From: Prostheceraeus crozeri | Lineage: Eukaryota; Platyhelminthes; Polycladida; Euryleptidae | Assembly (NCBI GenBank): GCA_907163375.1 | Contig: CAJQUW010007429.1 | Location: 62,001-126,000 of the forward strand | Direction of reading: 5' to 3' | DNA: 64,000 nt | Shown: one piece after another, positions 1-11,000 of the stretch | How the letters are laid out: every line of letters begins with the position of its first letter | Numbering within the stretch: the stretch's first letter is position 1 | Position numbers and translations under genes: made by a program | The notes under the pieces: generated by a model | Seen by the model: only the letters and a program-made list of their open reading frames with translations | Told to the model about the DNA's origin: nothing | Databases searched by the model: none

Positions 1-560
1 ACACTAGAAAGAACAACATCACAGCGATCAGATAGTGAATGCAAGCAGAGGTATAATACTTCCGAAATAAACAAGGATAAGGGCTGGTATGGGCAACGTT
101 CACAAAGTTCGGTAATTGGCAAGTCGTTCCATTTCACTAAAATTGAAGACTAAAGCTTTCACCAGCACTTTCTACCAGCAATGATGTGCGGCACAGAGAC
201 ATGGAGAACAACAGCAACAGCCATTTCTCAGTTAGCAGTGGTCCAACGACGCATGGAACGCATTATGCTAGGCATGATACCGCGGTCGCAAAACGAACGA
301 GTGGATCAGAGATCAGACGAAGTTGAAGGACATCATATTGGTCACATAATGCGCAGAGCAGACGGAAGATGGACCCGTAAAATAAACAAGTGGTATCCAA
401 GAATTGGACCCAGACAACGTGGTCGACCTCCAAGACGACCACAGTTGATGTCCAGTCTATGAGTTGGTCCAATACTGCAACCAGCACTGGTGACAACACG
501 CGATCGACTGGCAGAGGTAGACGACACTTGCGTAGGGCTTCCCCGTCAATGCCCACTAGA
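1..560 (+). mobile_element. LINE (non-LTR retrotransposon) 3' end, truncated by window edge
   Basis: Translation of about 181-462 gives the C-terminal tail that follows the reverse transcriptase of many LINEs: GTETW, then RRMERIMLG, then GHIMRRADGRWTRK and RGRPPRR. In the family these correspond to YGxETW, xRxMLG, GHIxRxxDxRW and GRPxxRW. The same frame continues weakly past an in-frame stop near 462, where the usual closing segment (RDRLAE-like) can still be read at about 505-520. The polymerase core would lie to the left of the window. No protein-level function is expected; this is a decayed 3' fragment. The exact clade cannot be named from this piece. Confidence 0.75.
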
Positions 561-600
561 TGCATGTTTGTTGTACGGTACCGTAGGCCTGTAACAGTCA

Positions 601-1105
601 TTTCCTTTTCAACATATTTACATGATTCGAATATCGAGGATTTCTACGATTTTCTTGCCCACTGGATTAAGACTTGTCCTCTAAATCTATGGCAAATGTC
701 CGATAACCAAATGTAATTATACGAATATTTCTATGGAAATAAATCTATAAAAATATTGCCCTGAGACATTTTTCATTTCGTAGCAGATTACCGTCACAGA
801 TTTAGAGGATAGCGCTTTCTCTTATTTAATATCGTGATACCCATCACGTCTAGACACGAGATTCCGCCGCTCTTAACCGTCAATTCCGCTCTATATCTCT
901 TAAATTTTGCCATCATAGAAAGTTCATAATTGCTTTGAGGATACCACATTATATTTCATCTGATACTACCATCACAATTGATAGTCCGTGGGCTAAGGCG
1001 AGGTCTGAGAAATAACAACAAGTCAATTGGTTGTGCATCTTAGTCACGATCTTAATTTAGTTGGAAACATTGCTTTTTATGCATAACACAAATATTGTTC
1101 CTTAA
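601..1105. other. intergenic stretch, nothing recognised
   Basis: AT-rich sequence between the LINE tail and the 3' end of the TMEM187-like gene. I see no coding segment, RNA gene or terminal-repeat structure in it. Confidence 0.5.
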
Positions 1106-1111
1106 TTTATT
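1106..1111 (-). terminator. probable polyadenylation signal of the TMEM187-like gene
   Basis: AATAAA on the minus strand, about 120 bases past the stop codon at 1233-1235. This is the first canonical hexamer downstream of the gene. Its position fits a short 3' UTR, but no transcript evidence is available. Confidence 0.5.
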
Positions 1112-1232
1112 ATGATTGATGTAGGCTACATTTCACGTCTATAGGTCCATGGACTATTTTTGACAACAACTGTTGTCTCAAAAACAACTTTTTTGGCAGA
1201 GTCAACCTTGCACGCATGTATTAGTATAGAAG

Positions 1233-2034
1233 TCACGAATCCTTCACCTTAAAACCATTTTCAACAGCCATAAAAAAGTTCATAGAAAAATGGATTTGCA
1301 AAAAGTCGCAAATCTTTGATAGAAAATGTCCAGAAACATAAGCAAATGCATCATGTAGCAGCAGCATTTCTTTGTCGAATACTTTCAGTAGTACAAAGCC
1401 ACTACAGCACAACATAGCCAAAAGAAAGTTGATCGCTACATTTAAAGAATACAGGTTTAATACAATACTGAGTTCCACATGCCACGGCAATAATGACGTG
1501 AAATAACAAAGCAATTTCAAAACCAATAGGTGTGATAAGTACCAAAGCATACATAGCTATGGAAGTTAGCACCAGAATAAATCTGACTAAGCTAGGAGGG
1601 CTTGGCATAGAAAACAAATGTATAGTCCAGACACAAACCCACATGAAAAATGGTAACGTAAACCATTGATCCAAAACGGCGAACATTTGCTCCCTTGTCA
1701 ATAATCGAAGAGCTTGTATAGGTCCATAAAAAATTGATAACCATGAAAATACATTAAAATAATAAGCACTATTATGCGACAGAAGATTCTTTTCAGTTAA
1801 TTCATTAACTTTGCGCAACCAATGAATGCCAACAATGACATAACCTGCGTTCACAACAGTGTTCAATGGGTGCGAGATGTAAGGCAAAATACTTATCCAA
1901 TAAGGTTTTTCCGCGTAATGATCTAGCTCCAGATCAGTTTTTGCATGTTTAAATATTCCAGCATAAGTCAGAGCTATCATCAAAGCAGCACCCAGACTAA
2001 CTTCCACCAATGCGGTATAGAGAACTTCCTTCAT
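1233..2034 (-). CDS. TMEM187: TMEM187-like multi-pass membrane protein, one apparent frameshift
   Basis: About 267 codons in a single coding exon, close to the length of vertebrate TMEM187 (about 260). Matching landmarks are GIF near residue 26, then HYAEKPYW, LNTVVNAGYV, a YGPIQALRLLT segment, VLDQWFTLPFF, then (second frame) CCSGFVLLKVFD and SGHFLSKICDFLQIHF. Human TMEM187 has HYAEAP, YGPVQWLRL, VLDQWLTLPIF, SCLGFVVLK and GHFWSKVCDVLQFHF at the same places. Hydrophobic segments indicate about six membrane spans; the molecular role of the family is unknown. The reading frame changes once, between about 1440 and 1490, since the first frame closes at 1402 and the conserved C-terminus is in another frame. 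That stretch is 58 bases where whole codons are expected, so a single-base indel (real or from assembly) is likeliest. The start at 2034 follows a splice acceptor (AG at 2050-2049), so a 5' UTR intron lies upstream. Confidence 0.85.
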
Positions 2035-2047
2035 GACCCCTTTTGTC

Positions 2048-3649
2048 GCTGAAATGCAAAATGTAACAGTTACTTATAAATAAATATGACCAAAGCAACA
2101 TTTAATGGACAGTCGTTTCACATTCTCAGTTAGATAACATTTGACATTGAATCTCAAGTTGAGCACTTGATGCAATAGAAGAGATGAGAACCTTCGGAAT
2201 TTTCTCGGAATTCCTGATTTTTTACATACACGTACACTATCTTATTAATGATAGTTGCACATTTTACGTATTCGTGTCCCTCCACTGCGTGTGATTGTAT
2301 CCAGATTTCTTCAAAGACGGTAGAAGATGCATTTCATCGTCTTTGGATTTTTTAACCCTTTTTGTTTTATTCTCATCCTTGCATTAGTCATGTATCCCCG
2401 AGTTGAACAGTAACTTTAAAAACGATGCTTTTTTATGACTTTTGAGACAGTCCCCTTGCCCTTGCCAAATTCCAAAGCCGATTGCTCGCAAGCTCGCTCC
2501 TGCTTCCTACATTCCAACCATTTGATTTCTAACACTACCATTAATTTGCTTGCATTTGATGTTTTTGCTTCTATTTAATTTTATTTTTGGATTTACTTTT
2601 ATTCAACTTTTTTTCAATATTCTTTTGCTGTCAATTTCTACACATTTTTAAGGCAATATTTAGCGTTTATTTTAATAAGCTGGCTATCTTCTTAGTTTTT
2701 ACGCAGATGTTGCAAATAGACACCATATATCATAGTGTTTTATGTATTAGATAACGATCTCTATGTAGGAGAAAGGCGCTGAGAATCGACGACGACGAAT
2801 GGTTTGTGGTTCATCGACATGGTAATCGTCCGCTTCGCGGCCTCGGATTAATACATTTTCTTGCACTTCTTGCTTCATGGAATGCCTGTTTTACGGAAAA
2901 ACTATTTTTACATGTACAAGTTTTATATACAGCCATGTGATTTCTTTTTAGCATGGGCGCGTGTTGCATTTTAAATTGAATGAAATTCACAGAGTAACAA
3001 AATACGTGCACGCTATAAAGAATGCACAACAGCTTTATAGTAACATTTTTTTAAAAACATGATATCGAAATATGATGTTAATGAGGTTTGATATGTAGTA
3101 ATGCTGGAAAAATTGTTTTAGCTAGTTTTTGGCAGTTTTAACCGAAAAATGGTGGCAAAAACTAGTGGTTTTTACCGGTCAATCCGGAAAAAATCACTTT
3201 AGAACGCTTGCTATCAGGCTACTTTTGGAAATTCATGCATTATCCATAAAAATGCTTCAAAAATGCCATATGGATCACCTGTCACTGGCTGAATATTTAA
3301 GGATAAACATAGCGGGAGTGAAATTAAAATTGATGTTTCTAGTAGTATGTATTGTAAATAAGTGCGTTACATATAATCAATAATTTTTTAAATATCGGTA
3401 TTAATGATATACTAATACACGTTTTATGTGAATTATAGTATAAACAATGATTTCTAACATCTCCAACCGATGTATCTGAAGAGGATCGACCACGCGTACG
3501 GAGCTGACGCGGTTTTCTGGTTGCACCTAATGTACAAACTTAGATGGCGAAATGGCCTCTATCAAGAATCGTCGAAATGAATCGGAATCCAAATTTTGTT
3601 ACCCGAGGTAAGAGTTGATTACGGCGGAGATATTTGAATATCTGCTCAT
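2048..3649. other. 5' side of the TMEM187-like gene and intergenic DNA
   Basis: The minus-strand sequence TTTTGCATTTCAG ending at 2049 is a good splice acceptor, so this stretch should begin with the 5' UTR intron of the TMEM187-like gene. The first exon and promoter could not be placed. At 3121-3168 there is a small inverted repeat (CTAGTTTTTGGC and GGCAAAAACTAG around a 24-base loop). Nothing else is recognised. Confidence 0.45.
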
Positions 3650-4783
3650 TAGGGAGTCAAGCGGTTAATTATAAATTAACCGGTTAACCGATGTAATACT
3701 AGTAATAGATGTTTTTCAATTCCATGTGACTATACAAGGCTTATATAGTCGCACTGAGTATAGTGTATGAGTATATGCATGTTTGCCTGTTATACCAGTT
3801 GAGTAAGCTCGCTTACTTTATGGACATAAACATTTTCTACTGATTGCTTGTAGGTCTACTTCCTTAATATTTTATTTTCAAGAATACTGTTATGTTTTAG
3901 TATACCCTCGTGCATATTTGAGTTTATTCCGTCTGGCTAACTTGAACCTCAAATCAATTTCACGGAATGTGCCTAATTCCATGTTAATTATTCAAAATAA
4001 TAAATTATAAAATCTAAATCCACTAATGATAATAATAATGTATATTTTACCATAAAATCTGTACAAAACATTCAATGTGAGGTACCAGTATGGTAATTCA
4101 CAACTTATATAGGATGTGGCCAGATAATATAAAAACAACGGCTTCACAAAGCCGTGTTTTTACTTAAAACCACAGCTACTGTTGTTCTGTTGATGCAGCG
4201 ATTAAAGTAATGTTGGTCTTGTTTTGCCAATAGGCGATCAGTAAAATTTTCGTCGCTATGGGAACACTAATCTGTGACGAATGCGCTGCGCTAACTGGAT
4301 ACATAAATACTTGCATGAGCTGTATGTACTATGCAACGCATGTGATCTTGGTCAGATACCGCATTGACCATAGAAATGGATTGTTAGTGTCTCACGTGCC
4401 TAGAGTGCTCGCGTGTGGCACGTGTCCCACGGGTGCGACACTTACAATCCATTTCTATGGAACTGGCACAGACAGTCTATCGTAGCCAAGCGTAGAAGGG
4501 GAAATTCTATTCTGACTGAAACACTAACACGTCATAACGAACTCGTCCAAAGTCGTAGAATCAAGCAAGATGGTGAAGGTTAACGAAATGCCTCACTCCA
4601 TTTCCAGGAAATTATTATTTGGCAATAGCTTACATCAGCAATGAGATATTATCGAAATTGGAAAATGAAAACTAAAGCAATGTAGTTGCAATGTAGCAGA
4701 AAAGTTGGGAAAGCGTCGGTTAACCGATTAATTATTTTTTAACCGGTTAAGTTTAATTAACCGGTTAACCGCTTGACTCCCTA
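3650..4783. mobile_element. non-autonomous hAT-type DNA transposon
   Basis: The ends are inverted copies of TAGGGAGTCAAGCGGTTAA, flanked on both sides by the 8-bp target duplication CTGCTCAT (3642-3649 and 4784-4791). An 8-bp duplication with short inverted ends beginning TA/CA-G is the hallmark of hAT elements. Just inside both ends lie repeats of TTAACCGGTTAA and variants, typical of subterminal transposase-binding repeats. At 1134 bp and with no transposase coding segment, the element is non-autonomous. The right end has an extra copy of the subterminal palindrome. Most of the interior has no recognisable origin. Confidence 0.85.
4368..4460. repeat. 93-bp hairpin inside the hAT element
   Basis: An inverted repeat whose arms both begin CCATAGAAATGGATTGT when read inward from each end, followed by GTGTC/GACAC. 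A second internal inverted pair, CACGTGCC and GGCACGTG, lies closer to the centre. It may be a small inserted MITE or a structural part of the host element. A related 13-base start, CCATAGAAATGGA, recurs at about 24071. Confidence 0.65.
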
Positions 4784-5226
4784 CTGCTCATCTAAATGTT
4801 CATAAAATATTGGCAAAAGTGATGATAAAAAGAAAGTGCATTTCTCAAATCAATGATTGTATACAATATAGGTCTATAAGAGAAATATTTTAAATTCTTC
4901 TTTCTCGAAAATTGACCTCAGGTATTCCTTCATAGGACAGAGCTCTGTTTCCTCATCAATGCACTTATTGTTTTGACCAGATGTAGCCCCATAAATCCAT
5001 CTCCTTTGGAACAAGACAAAATTCTTGCTTGATTTCAAGGCTGTCTTTCGAACGGTTGATTAAAGGAAGCAATTTGACATGAGACTAATAGCACAAATAA
5101 TATCGAAGCAAAAAAATCGATGATGCTTTTACAGTTGTAAGTTTCTTTACCCTCTTAAATCATTTTAATATTGAACATTTTTTTGATAATTGTGTGCTTG
5201 CTTGAGAGTCGAAGTTACTTAACAAT

Positions 5227-7208
5227 TTACATGCTTGCCACACTTACTTGTACTTGGATACGCTTCACCAGCTCAAGTGATCGTGGCGACCAGATCGCGA
5301 AAGGCCTGGTGGTCCTGAGCACGGACAAGAAGGTCGGGCAACGGGAGGTCGTCTTGCACTTGGGAAATCCGAGTAAGCCGCGGTCGGCCGCGCGGGCAAC
5401 TCCAACCATGCGGCGGGGGACGAGCCGATGCTTCTACAGCTTTTCTTGCTGGACTAGGCGGGTTGGAGCGAGCTACGTGGCCCAGAAGGCGCAATCGACG
5501 TTGTCGAATGATGGTGGAGATTTCGCATGGATTCCCAGACCTCGAGTAAACTTCCTCATTCGTGATGTGGTAGTACGAGCGAATATCGAGAATGTTGCGA
5601 AGGCAGAAGCGGGGAAAAGCGTCCAGACGTCGGGTTAGGGCAACCGGGAAGACTGCAAGTCTCACAGCCGTATAGCAGCACTGGTGGAATGCAAGTGTTC
5701 AATATTCGATGCTTCGTTGTGGCACGAACTACGCCGTACTTTTGACAATCGATTTAATGCTGACCGAGCACAATGAAGACGCCGATGTATTTCACTGTCT
5801 GCCGTGCATTCGCTGGAAATCCGGGTCCCGAGGTAGACGAAGTTGTCGGTCATTCCGACTGAGTTCACTATCAGATCATTGGTTGGTGATGGTAAAAAAA
5901 TAGACTGGCTGAATCTAGGTCTTCGAATGATTGAGAGAGGGACCTAGTGGTGATGCTTCTTCTCCGAGTACTGAAAGAGACTCAAGGAGTAAGTCCAGAA
6001 CAGACGAAAGCAAAAAGACGTTGTCAGGGTAAAAAGTGAATCGGGAGTGGAAATTGACGCCAAAATCAGGACAGCGAGAGTGGGTCTTCCCTAACCGGAC
6101 GTCAGTCGCGATGTTGAGCAGGTTGCGATTCGCAGCACAACCCTTGCGCGCGCCTGAATTCACCGGGAAGGAGTTCGAAGTGTTCCTGTCTGCTCTTACT
6201 CTTCATGTATTATGTTGACGCAATATGTTGATGTATTTTGAGGGTACTCCGATCCTTTGAAGGAGAAGCCATATCGCGTTCCTGTCTACCGAGTCAAACG
6301 CGGCTTTCAAATCAACGTACGCTGCGTACAGTGGTTGACGAAATGTTCTGCTGTTGAAAAGCACTGCAGTGACAACCTCGGATGGTAAGGAAAGCAAGGT
6401 GATGGGACGATAATTAGTGGTGCATCTGTGATCTCCTTTGTTCTTAAACATGGGTAGAATTATTCCTTTTTTCCATTGAGATGGGAATCTTTCTTCTTCT
6501 TCCAGGATGTTGCAGAAAATCTGATGGAAACAGGAGACTAATGATGTAGCAGCAGTCTGGAGCAGCTCAGCGGTGATTCCATCTTCCCCTGTTGCGCGAC
6601 CTGATGGAAGTCTTGTGATGACTGATGGGCTTTCCTCTTCTGATGGTGCGTCCATCGATATATTATCATTTACAGAACCATGGATGGCAAAATTGCAGGC
6701 CAGCAGAGATAGGGCTTATTCAAGGCTTAGACATAATGCTGGCGCCATCTAGATAATTTTGAGGAAGTATCAGTGAGGAGAGAATCGTCGTTGTCAAGAA
6801 GAGAGATCTTGTCCTGTTCCACAGAGAACTCGAATGGCTTTGTAAGCTGGGCGTAGGTTGTTGACCTAAACCTTGCGTTCATCCTCATCTGCGACCCGGT
6901 TTACCCAAGAGGAGAAATCACGACAGAGCCTACGCCTCCTTTGGCGATGAAGGCTCACGCTGACCATTAAGGCGAGCTTGGCGGCAGCGAGCCACTAGAT
7001 TAATGGAAGCTTCGGAGATCCAAGGTTTGTTTCTAGGGCGTCTTTCGCCAAGAACTGCCAGAGCAGTAGGTATGATTGTCGAAATGAGCTGCTCGCACAT
7101 GTCTTCAAGGCTGATCGCATCGTCAAGTGCAGAGAAACGGTTAGCTACTGCCACAGAGAAGCGACTAGCGTAGTGCGGGGTCCGAAGTCTGTCTAGCAGG
7201 TCTGCCAT
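5227..7208 (-). mobile_element. decayed LINE, reverse transcriptase region to 3' end
   Basis: A 5'-truncated LINE read on the minus strand. From about 7208 a pre-RT segment includes NKPWISEA. From 6655 the RT domain shows GEDGITAELL, FPSQWKKGIILPMFKNKGD, NYRPITLLS and then DLKAAFDSVDRNAIW. The part between NYRPITLLS and the region before DLKAAFDSV is too short, so an internal deletion is likely. From 6163 follow NSGARKGC and FTFYPDNVFLL, where the family has a G-A-R-Q-G-C motif and FADD; the catalytic pair of aspartates has become PDN. Next come YLGTRISS (5840) and LRLLGHVARS with RGRPR (5500-5350), ending in FRDLVATIT. The frame changes several times, so it cannot make a working enzyme. Clade is not assigned. 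Confidence 0.8.
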
Positions 7209-8822
7209 AAGACTTCACTGAGACAGGTTCTATAAAAATCATGATTTATAGGGCATGAAAATAATTTTCATCAATATTATACTTTTTTAGAGATACAAAG
7301 TGCATTGTCTTTTGAGATACTACAATTATTTACATTGTACAGTACAAAGTACTTACGAGGTCAATTATCAATTTCACTACCACTGTGTTCATCCTCAAAT
7401 TTAGTCAATGACACGTGATTCATAAATTTGCATTTTCGAAACATTTTAATGAATAATACATGAATTTCGAAAGTAATCTAACAGTTCTGATTAGTGTCTT
7501 CGACGACATTTTGGATTTGGCCCTCTCGCGGACACTGAGATACAAATTTCTGGCAAGATGCAGGAATTCCTGATGCTTTGGCAACCGAATGACATAACAT
7601 GCGTAGACAGACTGCATATATTCACGATTTTACAAACGAGATAAGTCATGTTTGTTTACAGAATTTCATTCTGCAGGTAAATGACGTCAACAAACGACGC
7701 CATCTACGAGACATTTAGGTACACTAGATAAATGAGGTGCACATCAAGTCATTGAGAGTTGCTATGATTCGGTTGACATGTATTCTATCATAAACTCCGT
7801 AGATACACGCCGATGTAAATCTGAAATTTGATCAGATTGTTGTAAGGAGACGTCGGCTTCGGGGTATTTTGTGGTAGGAATAACATAGTAACTTGAATGA
7901 TATTGATCACCAAACACTGCGCATTGATTCAAAATTTGCTGTTGAAACGGTTTGCATTGCTGCAACCGTTGAATCGCATTTCCTCATGACAAATGATGAT
8001 GTTACATACTTTGGTGTATCAGATGAAGATTGAGAGCGGCGGTTACGGGACAAGCTACATTGAGGACATTGACTTCTTGGACCCCGGCTTTTTACGTGCA
8101 TAGATATATAATCTTTATACGGTATAAAATTAGATTGAGTAGGCTGACCAGTTCAGCTGTATTTTATCCGCATTCGATTGATGACACATAGTAGAGATTG
8201 GATTAAATTTGTGGCACTGGTGCTTGGGTCTTGAGTTTATTCATGAGCCTGTGCAAATTTTCAGGCGAGTTCAAGGAATGTTTTCTGTTTCTAAAGCATT
8301 GTCGTCTCGCATACTGCATACATCAGTGACGTTAAAATAGGTCACTTGATCAATTTTTGTCAAAGCAATCATTAAAAGGCTTTTTTGTCGAAAAATGGAA
8401 GAAAAATCCTGACTTAGCCATTATCTATTGTTAACAGCTTAGCGAGATTAATTTGTAATATGTTTATGATTTCATCTCATGACTTTTCTCCTTCATTGGT
8501 ATGTTATTCAAATGTCAGGGAATGCCAAGTAAACTGATATAGGTTTTACAACAAATAAATCTGAATAGTAAATAATAGTGAAATAATAATAAAGTAATAG
8601 TGTGGAAAGATCTTTGCGATTAACAGCTGAATCAGTTATTCTGTCTTTGCAGCAACGTTTTAACCAGCATCATTAGTTATCCTGCATTTCCGGGAAACCC
8701 ACATATGTGGGTGCAAACTTTCCAGGAACCGATTCATCTCAGGAAATAGAAATCCCTACACGAAAGTCAAGATTTGTCGTAAAGAGACAAGAGTTCCACA
8801 GCACCTCGTACATGGAACAGGG
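7209..8822. other. intergenic, nothing recognised
   Basis: AT-rich sequence with short open frames of no recognisable family. No paired ends, tRNA-like boxes or conserved domains were seen. Confidence 0.45.
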
Positions 8823-8834
8823 TAAATTAATTGA
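8823..8834. repeat. target-site duplication, left copy
   Basis: TAAATTAATTGA, repeated exactly at 10556-10567 on the other side of the Penelope-like element. The perfect 12-bp match fixes the element's borders. Confidence 0.8.
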
Positions 8835-9212
8835 GATGTTTGAATACACCATTCTGACTTGAAATTTTATATAGAAAAAGCAACGCCAAGGTTTTCATTA
8901 AGTGGTCCGATATATTTCGCCGGCTCTTCTCAAGGTGAACACCGGAGTGAGAGACATGGAAGTTGATAGCAGAATTGCAAGCATGAACGCAGTTAACAGA
9001 CGGACAGACATGGACAGTATCTCGTGACATAGGTAGCCGACACATTCACGTGGTTAATAAAACGTCTTCTACTGAAAGGTAGGGAGTATTGACAAACAGA
9101 AAAATTAATGAAGGCAAATAAAGTAATAAAGAAATGTATATAAATAAAGAAGAAAAGAAAAACAATATATATATATATATATAAACAAACAAAGACAACC
9201 AAAAAAAGAAAA

Positions 9213-10187
9213 TTGGAGAGTGATTGGATTGCAATCTCCTCGGTAATTGGAGAGCATTCATCGTTGTATGTACGCTACATGGAAGACGTTTTTATGGTGG
9301 CATATGATACCCGCAGTGTGAATGTTATGCTACGTAAGCTGAATCAGCTTCATGAAAATTTAAACTTCACATTGGAAATGGAAGTGAATAACTGTTTCGC
9401 GTTTTTGGATGTTATTGTTACGCAGGAGAGCTGTGGATCTGTGGTGACGTCTGTTTTTTGCAAGAGTACATGGTCTGGACTTTATACTCATTCTAAGAGC
9501 TTCGTCCCGATGGCCTACAAAGTCGGCTTGATAAAGACTCTGTTTCATCGTGCACGTCGAATTTGTTCTACACAAGTGCTGTCACAAGAGTGCGAGTTTC
9601 TTCGGCAGACGTTGCAGAGGAATGGCTATCCTGATGCTTTCATCGGAAAGCACTGTTCACCATCCGATCATCTTCCCTTATTTGGTCCTAAGAAGAAGTC
9701 GGTGTACATTCGAATCCCTTTTAAGGGCGACAGTCACAACGACTGGATCAAGAAGAGGTTGGACAAGGAAATCTCTTCTGTTTACCCGACTGTCCAACTG
9801 AAAGTGATTTCAGTGACTCAGCCACAATGGCGCCCGCGTCTCAAAGACAATTTACCTCCTGAAGCCAAATCCAAAGTCATCTATGAATTCAACTGTACTT
9901 GCGGTAGCAAATACATCGGTCGGACGGAGCGTCGATTGTCCCAACGGATCGCTGAGCACATTCCACGCTGGCTCGAGAAGGGACAAAGGAGGAGAGCATC
10001 AAGCAACATCACCCGTCATTTGTTGAGTTGTGTACCCAGTCGACCGCCAAGATCGTACTTCAGGATTTTAAGAAGATGTCGAGGAACTGGACACCTTGCA
10101 GTCACTGAAGCTCTGCTCATTCATAAAGTGCAACCAGATCTGTGTGTGCAGAAAGAGACAGTTGTGAACTTACTTTTACCTTGGTAA
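9213..10187 (+). CDS. Penelope-like reverse transcriptase C-terminus plus GIY-YIG endonuclease
   Basis: An uninterrupted frame of 324 codons. Near its start lies RYMEDVFMVAY, the place of the catalytic YVDD box of the RT palm, here YMED. The RT thumb follows (NFTLEMEVNNCFAFLDV matches the N-xx-FLD region). After residue 225 the GIY-YIG nuclease appears: YEFNCTCGSKYIGRT, then RRLSQRIAEH. In Penelope proteins this domain has the CxxC-like start, the YIG core, and the R and EH residues seen here. The upstream fingers and palm of the RT are missing because the element is truncated, so the first methionine is only the first in frame, not a real start. A full-length Penelope protein would be more than twice as long. 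Not expected to be active alone. Confidence 0.88.
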   Translation: MESDWIAISSVIGEHSSLYVRYMEDVFMVAYDTRSVNVMLRKLNQLHENLNFTLEMEVNNCFAFLDVIVTQESCGSVVTSVFCKSTWSGLYTHSKSFVPMAYKVGLIKTLFHRARRICSTQVLSQECEFLRQTLQRNGYPDAFIGKHCSPSDHLPLFGPKKKSVYIRIPFKGDSHNDWIKKRLDKEISSVYPTVQLKVISVTQPQWRPRLKDNLPPEAKSKVIYEFNCTCGSKYIGRTERRLSQRIAEHIPRWLEKGQRRRASSNITRHLLSCVPSRPPRSYFRILRRCRGTGHLAVTEALLIHKVQPDLCVQKETVVNLLLPW

Positions 10188-10480
10188 CTTTTTCCTTTTT
10201 TTGGTTATCTTTATTTTTTTTTATATATATATATATATATATATTGTTTTTCTTTTCTTCTTTATTTATATACATTTCTTTATTTGTTATTTTCTTTATT
10301 ACTTTATTTGCCTTCATTAATTTTTCTGTTTGTCAATACTCCCTACCTTTCAGTAGAAGACGTTTTATTAACCACGTGAATGTGTCGGCTATCTATGTCA
10401 CGAGATACTGTCCATGTCTGTCCGTCTGTTAACTGCGTTCATGCTTGCAATTCTGCTATCAACTTCCATGTCTCTCACTC

Positions 10481-10520
10481 CGGTGTTCACCTTGAGAAGA
10501 GCCGGCGAAATATATCGGAC
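10481..10520 (+). ncRNA. hammerhead-like motif in the right arm of the Penelope-like element (degenerate)
   Basis: CTTGAGAAGAG followed by CCGGCGAAATAT. The GAAA box and a G/C-rich pairing (CCGG upstream at about 10480 with CCGG before GAAA) sit where a hammerhead ribozyme core would be in a Penelope pLTR, but CTGANGA is not intact. Known: Penelope-like elements carry hammerhead motifs in their terminal repeats. Inference: this is a worn copy. The left arm holds the same sequence on the minus strand near 8910-8945. Confidence 0.35.
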
Positions 10521-10734
10521 CACATAATGAAAACCTTGGCGTTGCTTTTTCTATATAAATTAATTGACGCAACACTGCGCCAGACCAAGATGTCTAGGAA
10601 GAAAATTGTTCACTGGAATACAGTTTTTGCTTACATTATTAGCCTCATGTTAAAACAATCCCGTGTTGAGAGTAACATACAACTGCAACAATCAACTTCT
10701 TACGGTAATAAGTAGCATATATCGGTGATTCTTC

Positions 10735-11000
10735 AATCCCGCGATCACAAGATTTGGATTCCTCGAGATTTAGGAATCTCAAACAGCTAGAAAAATGCAT
10801 GTAACAAATATTTTGTTGGTAGAATTTTGCTTTATCTTACCGTCTTAATCGTATTTAAAGCTGATATACCTATATTTTGCCAATGTCGATCCCAGGACAA
10901 GGTTTACAATCCTGAGATCAAGAAATCGGGATTTTGCTAGCTGTAATCCCGGGTCTTCACTCCCCCAATCCGGATCCTGTGATCATAAAAAGTTGGGATT
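10735..11000. repeat. three short inverted repeats of the type AATCC...GGATT
   Basis: At 10735-10760, 10908-10933 and 10967-11000 the same layout recurs: AATCC, a few bases, GATCA (with or without an intervening base), an A-rich stretch, then TTGGGATT or a close variant. Each unit can fold on itself. This suggests subterminal repeats of a DNA transposon or a decayed satellite unit, but no borders were found. Confidence 0.4.

Larger units (their letters stand above)
8835..10555 (+). mobile_element. Penelope-like element with inverted arms, 5'-truncated
   Basis: A retroelement of the Penelope group. It is flanked by the exact 12-bp duplication TAAATTAATTGA. The centre (9213-10187) codes for the end of the reverse transcriptase joined to a GIY-YIG endonuclease. 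About 340 bp at the left (8865-9212) is the reverse complement of about 370 bp at the right (10190-10555). Penelope elements are known for terminal repeats (pLTRs) that may lie inverted, with 5'-truncated bodies. Both arms carry an (AT)n run, at 9168-9184 and 10223-10243, and a hammerhead-like motif. The arms are nearly identical and the duplication is perfect, so insertion was fairly recent. Confidence 0.9.

Noticed and set aside
1449-1491. 43-base GT...AG stretch in the TMEM187-like gene as an intron
   Set aside because: Removing it would restore the frame, but it is shorter than animal introns normally are and would delete residues that the family has. A single-base indel explains the data better.
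5171-5638. plus-strand protein of 155 codons
   Set aside because: It is the opposite strand of the LINE C-terminal region (LRLLGHVARS, RGRPR), which explains the open frame.
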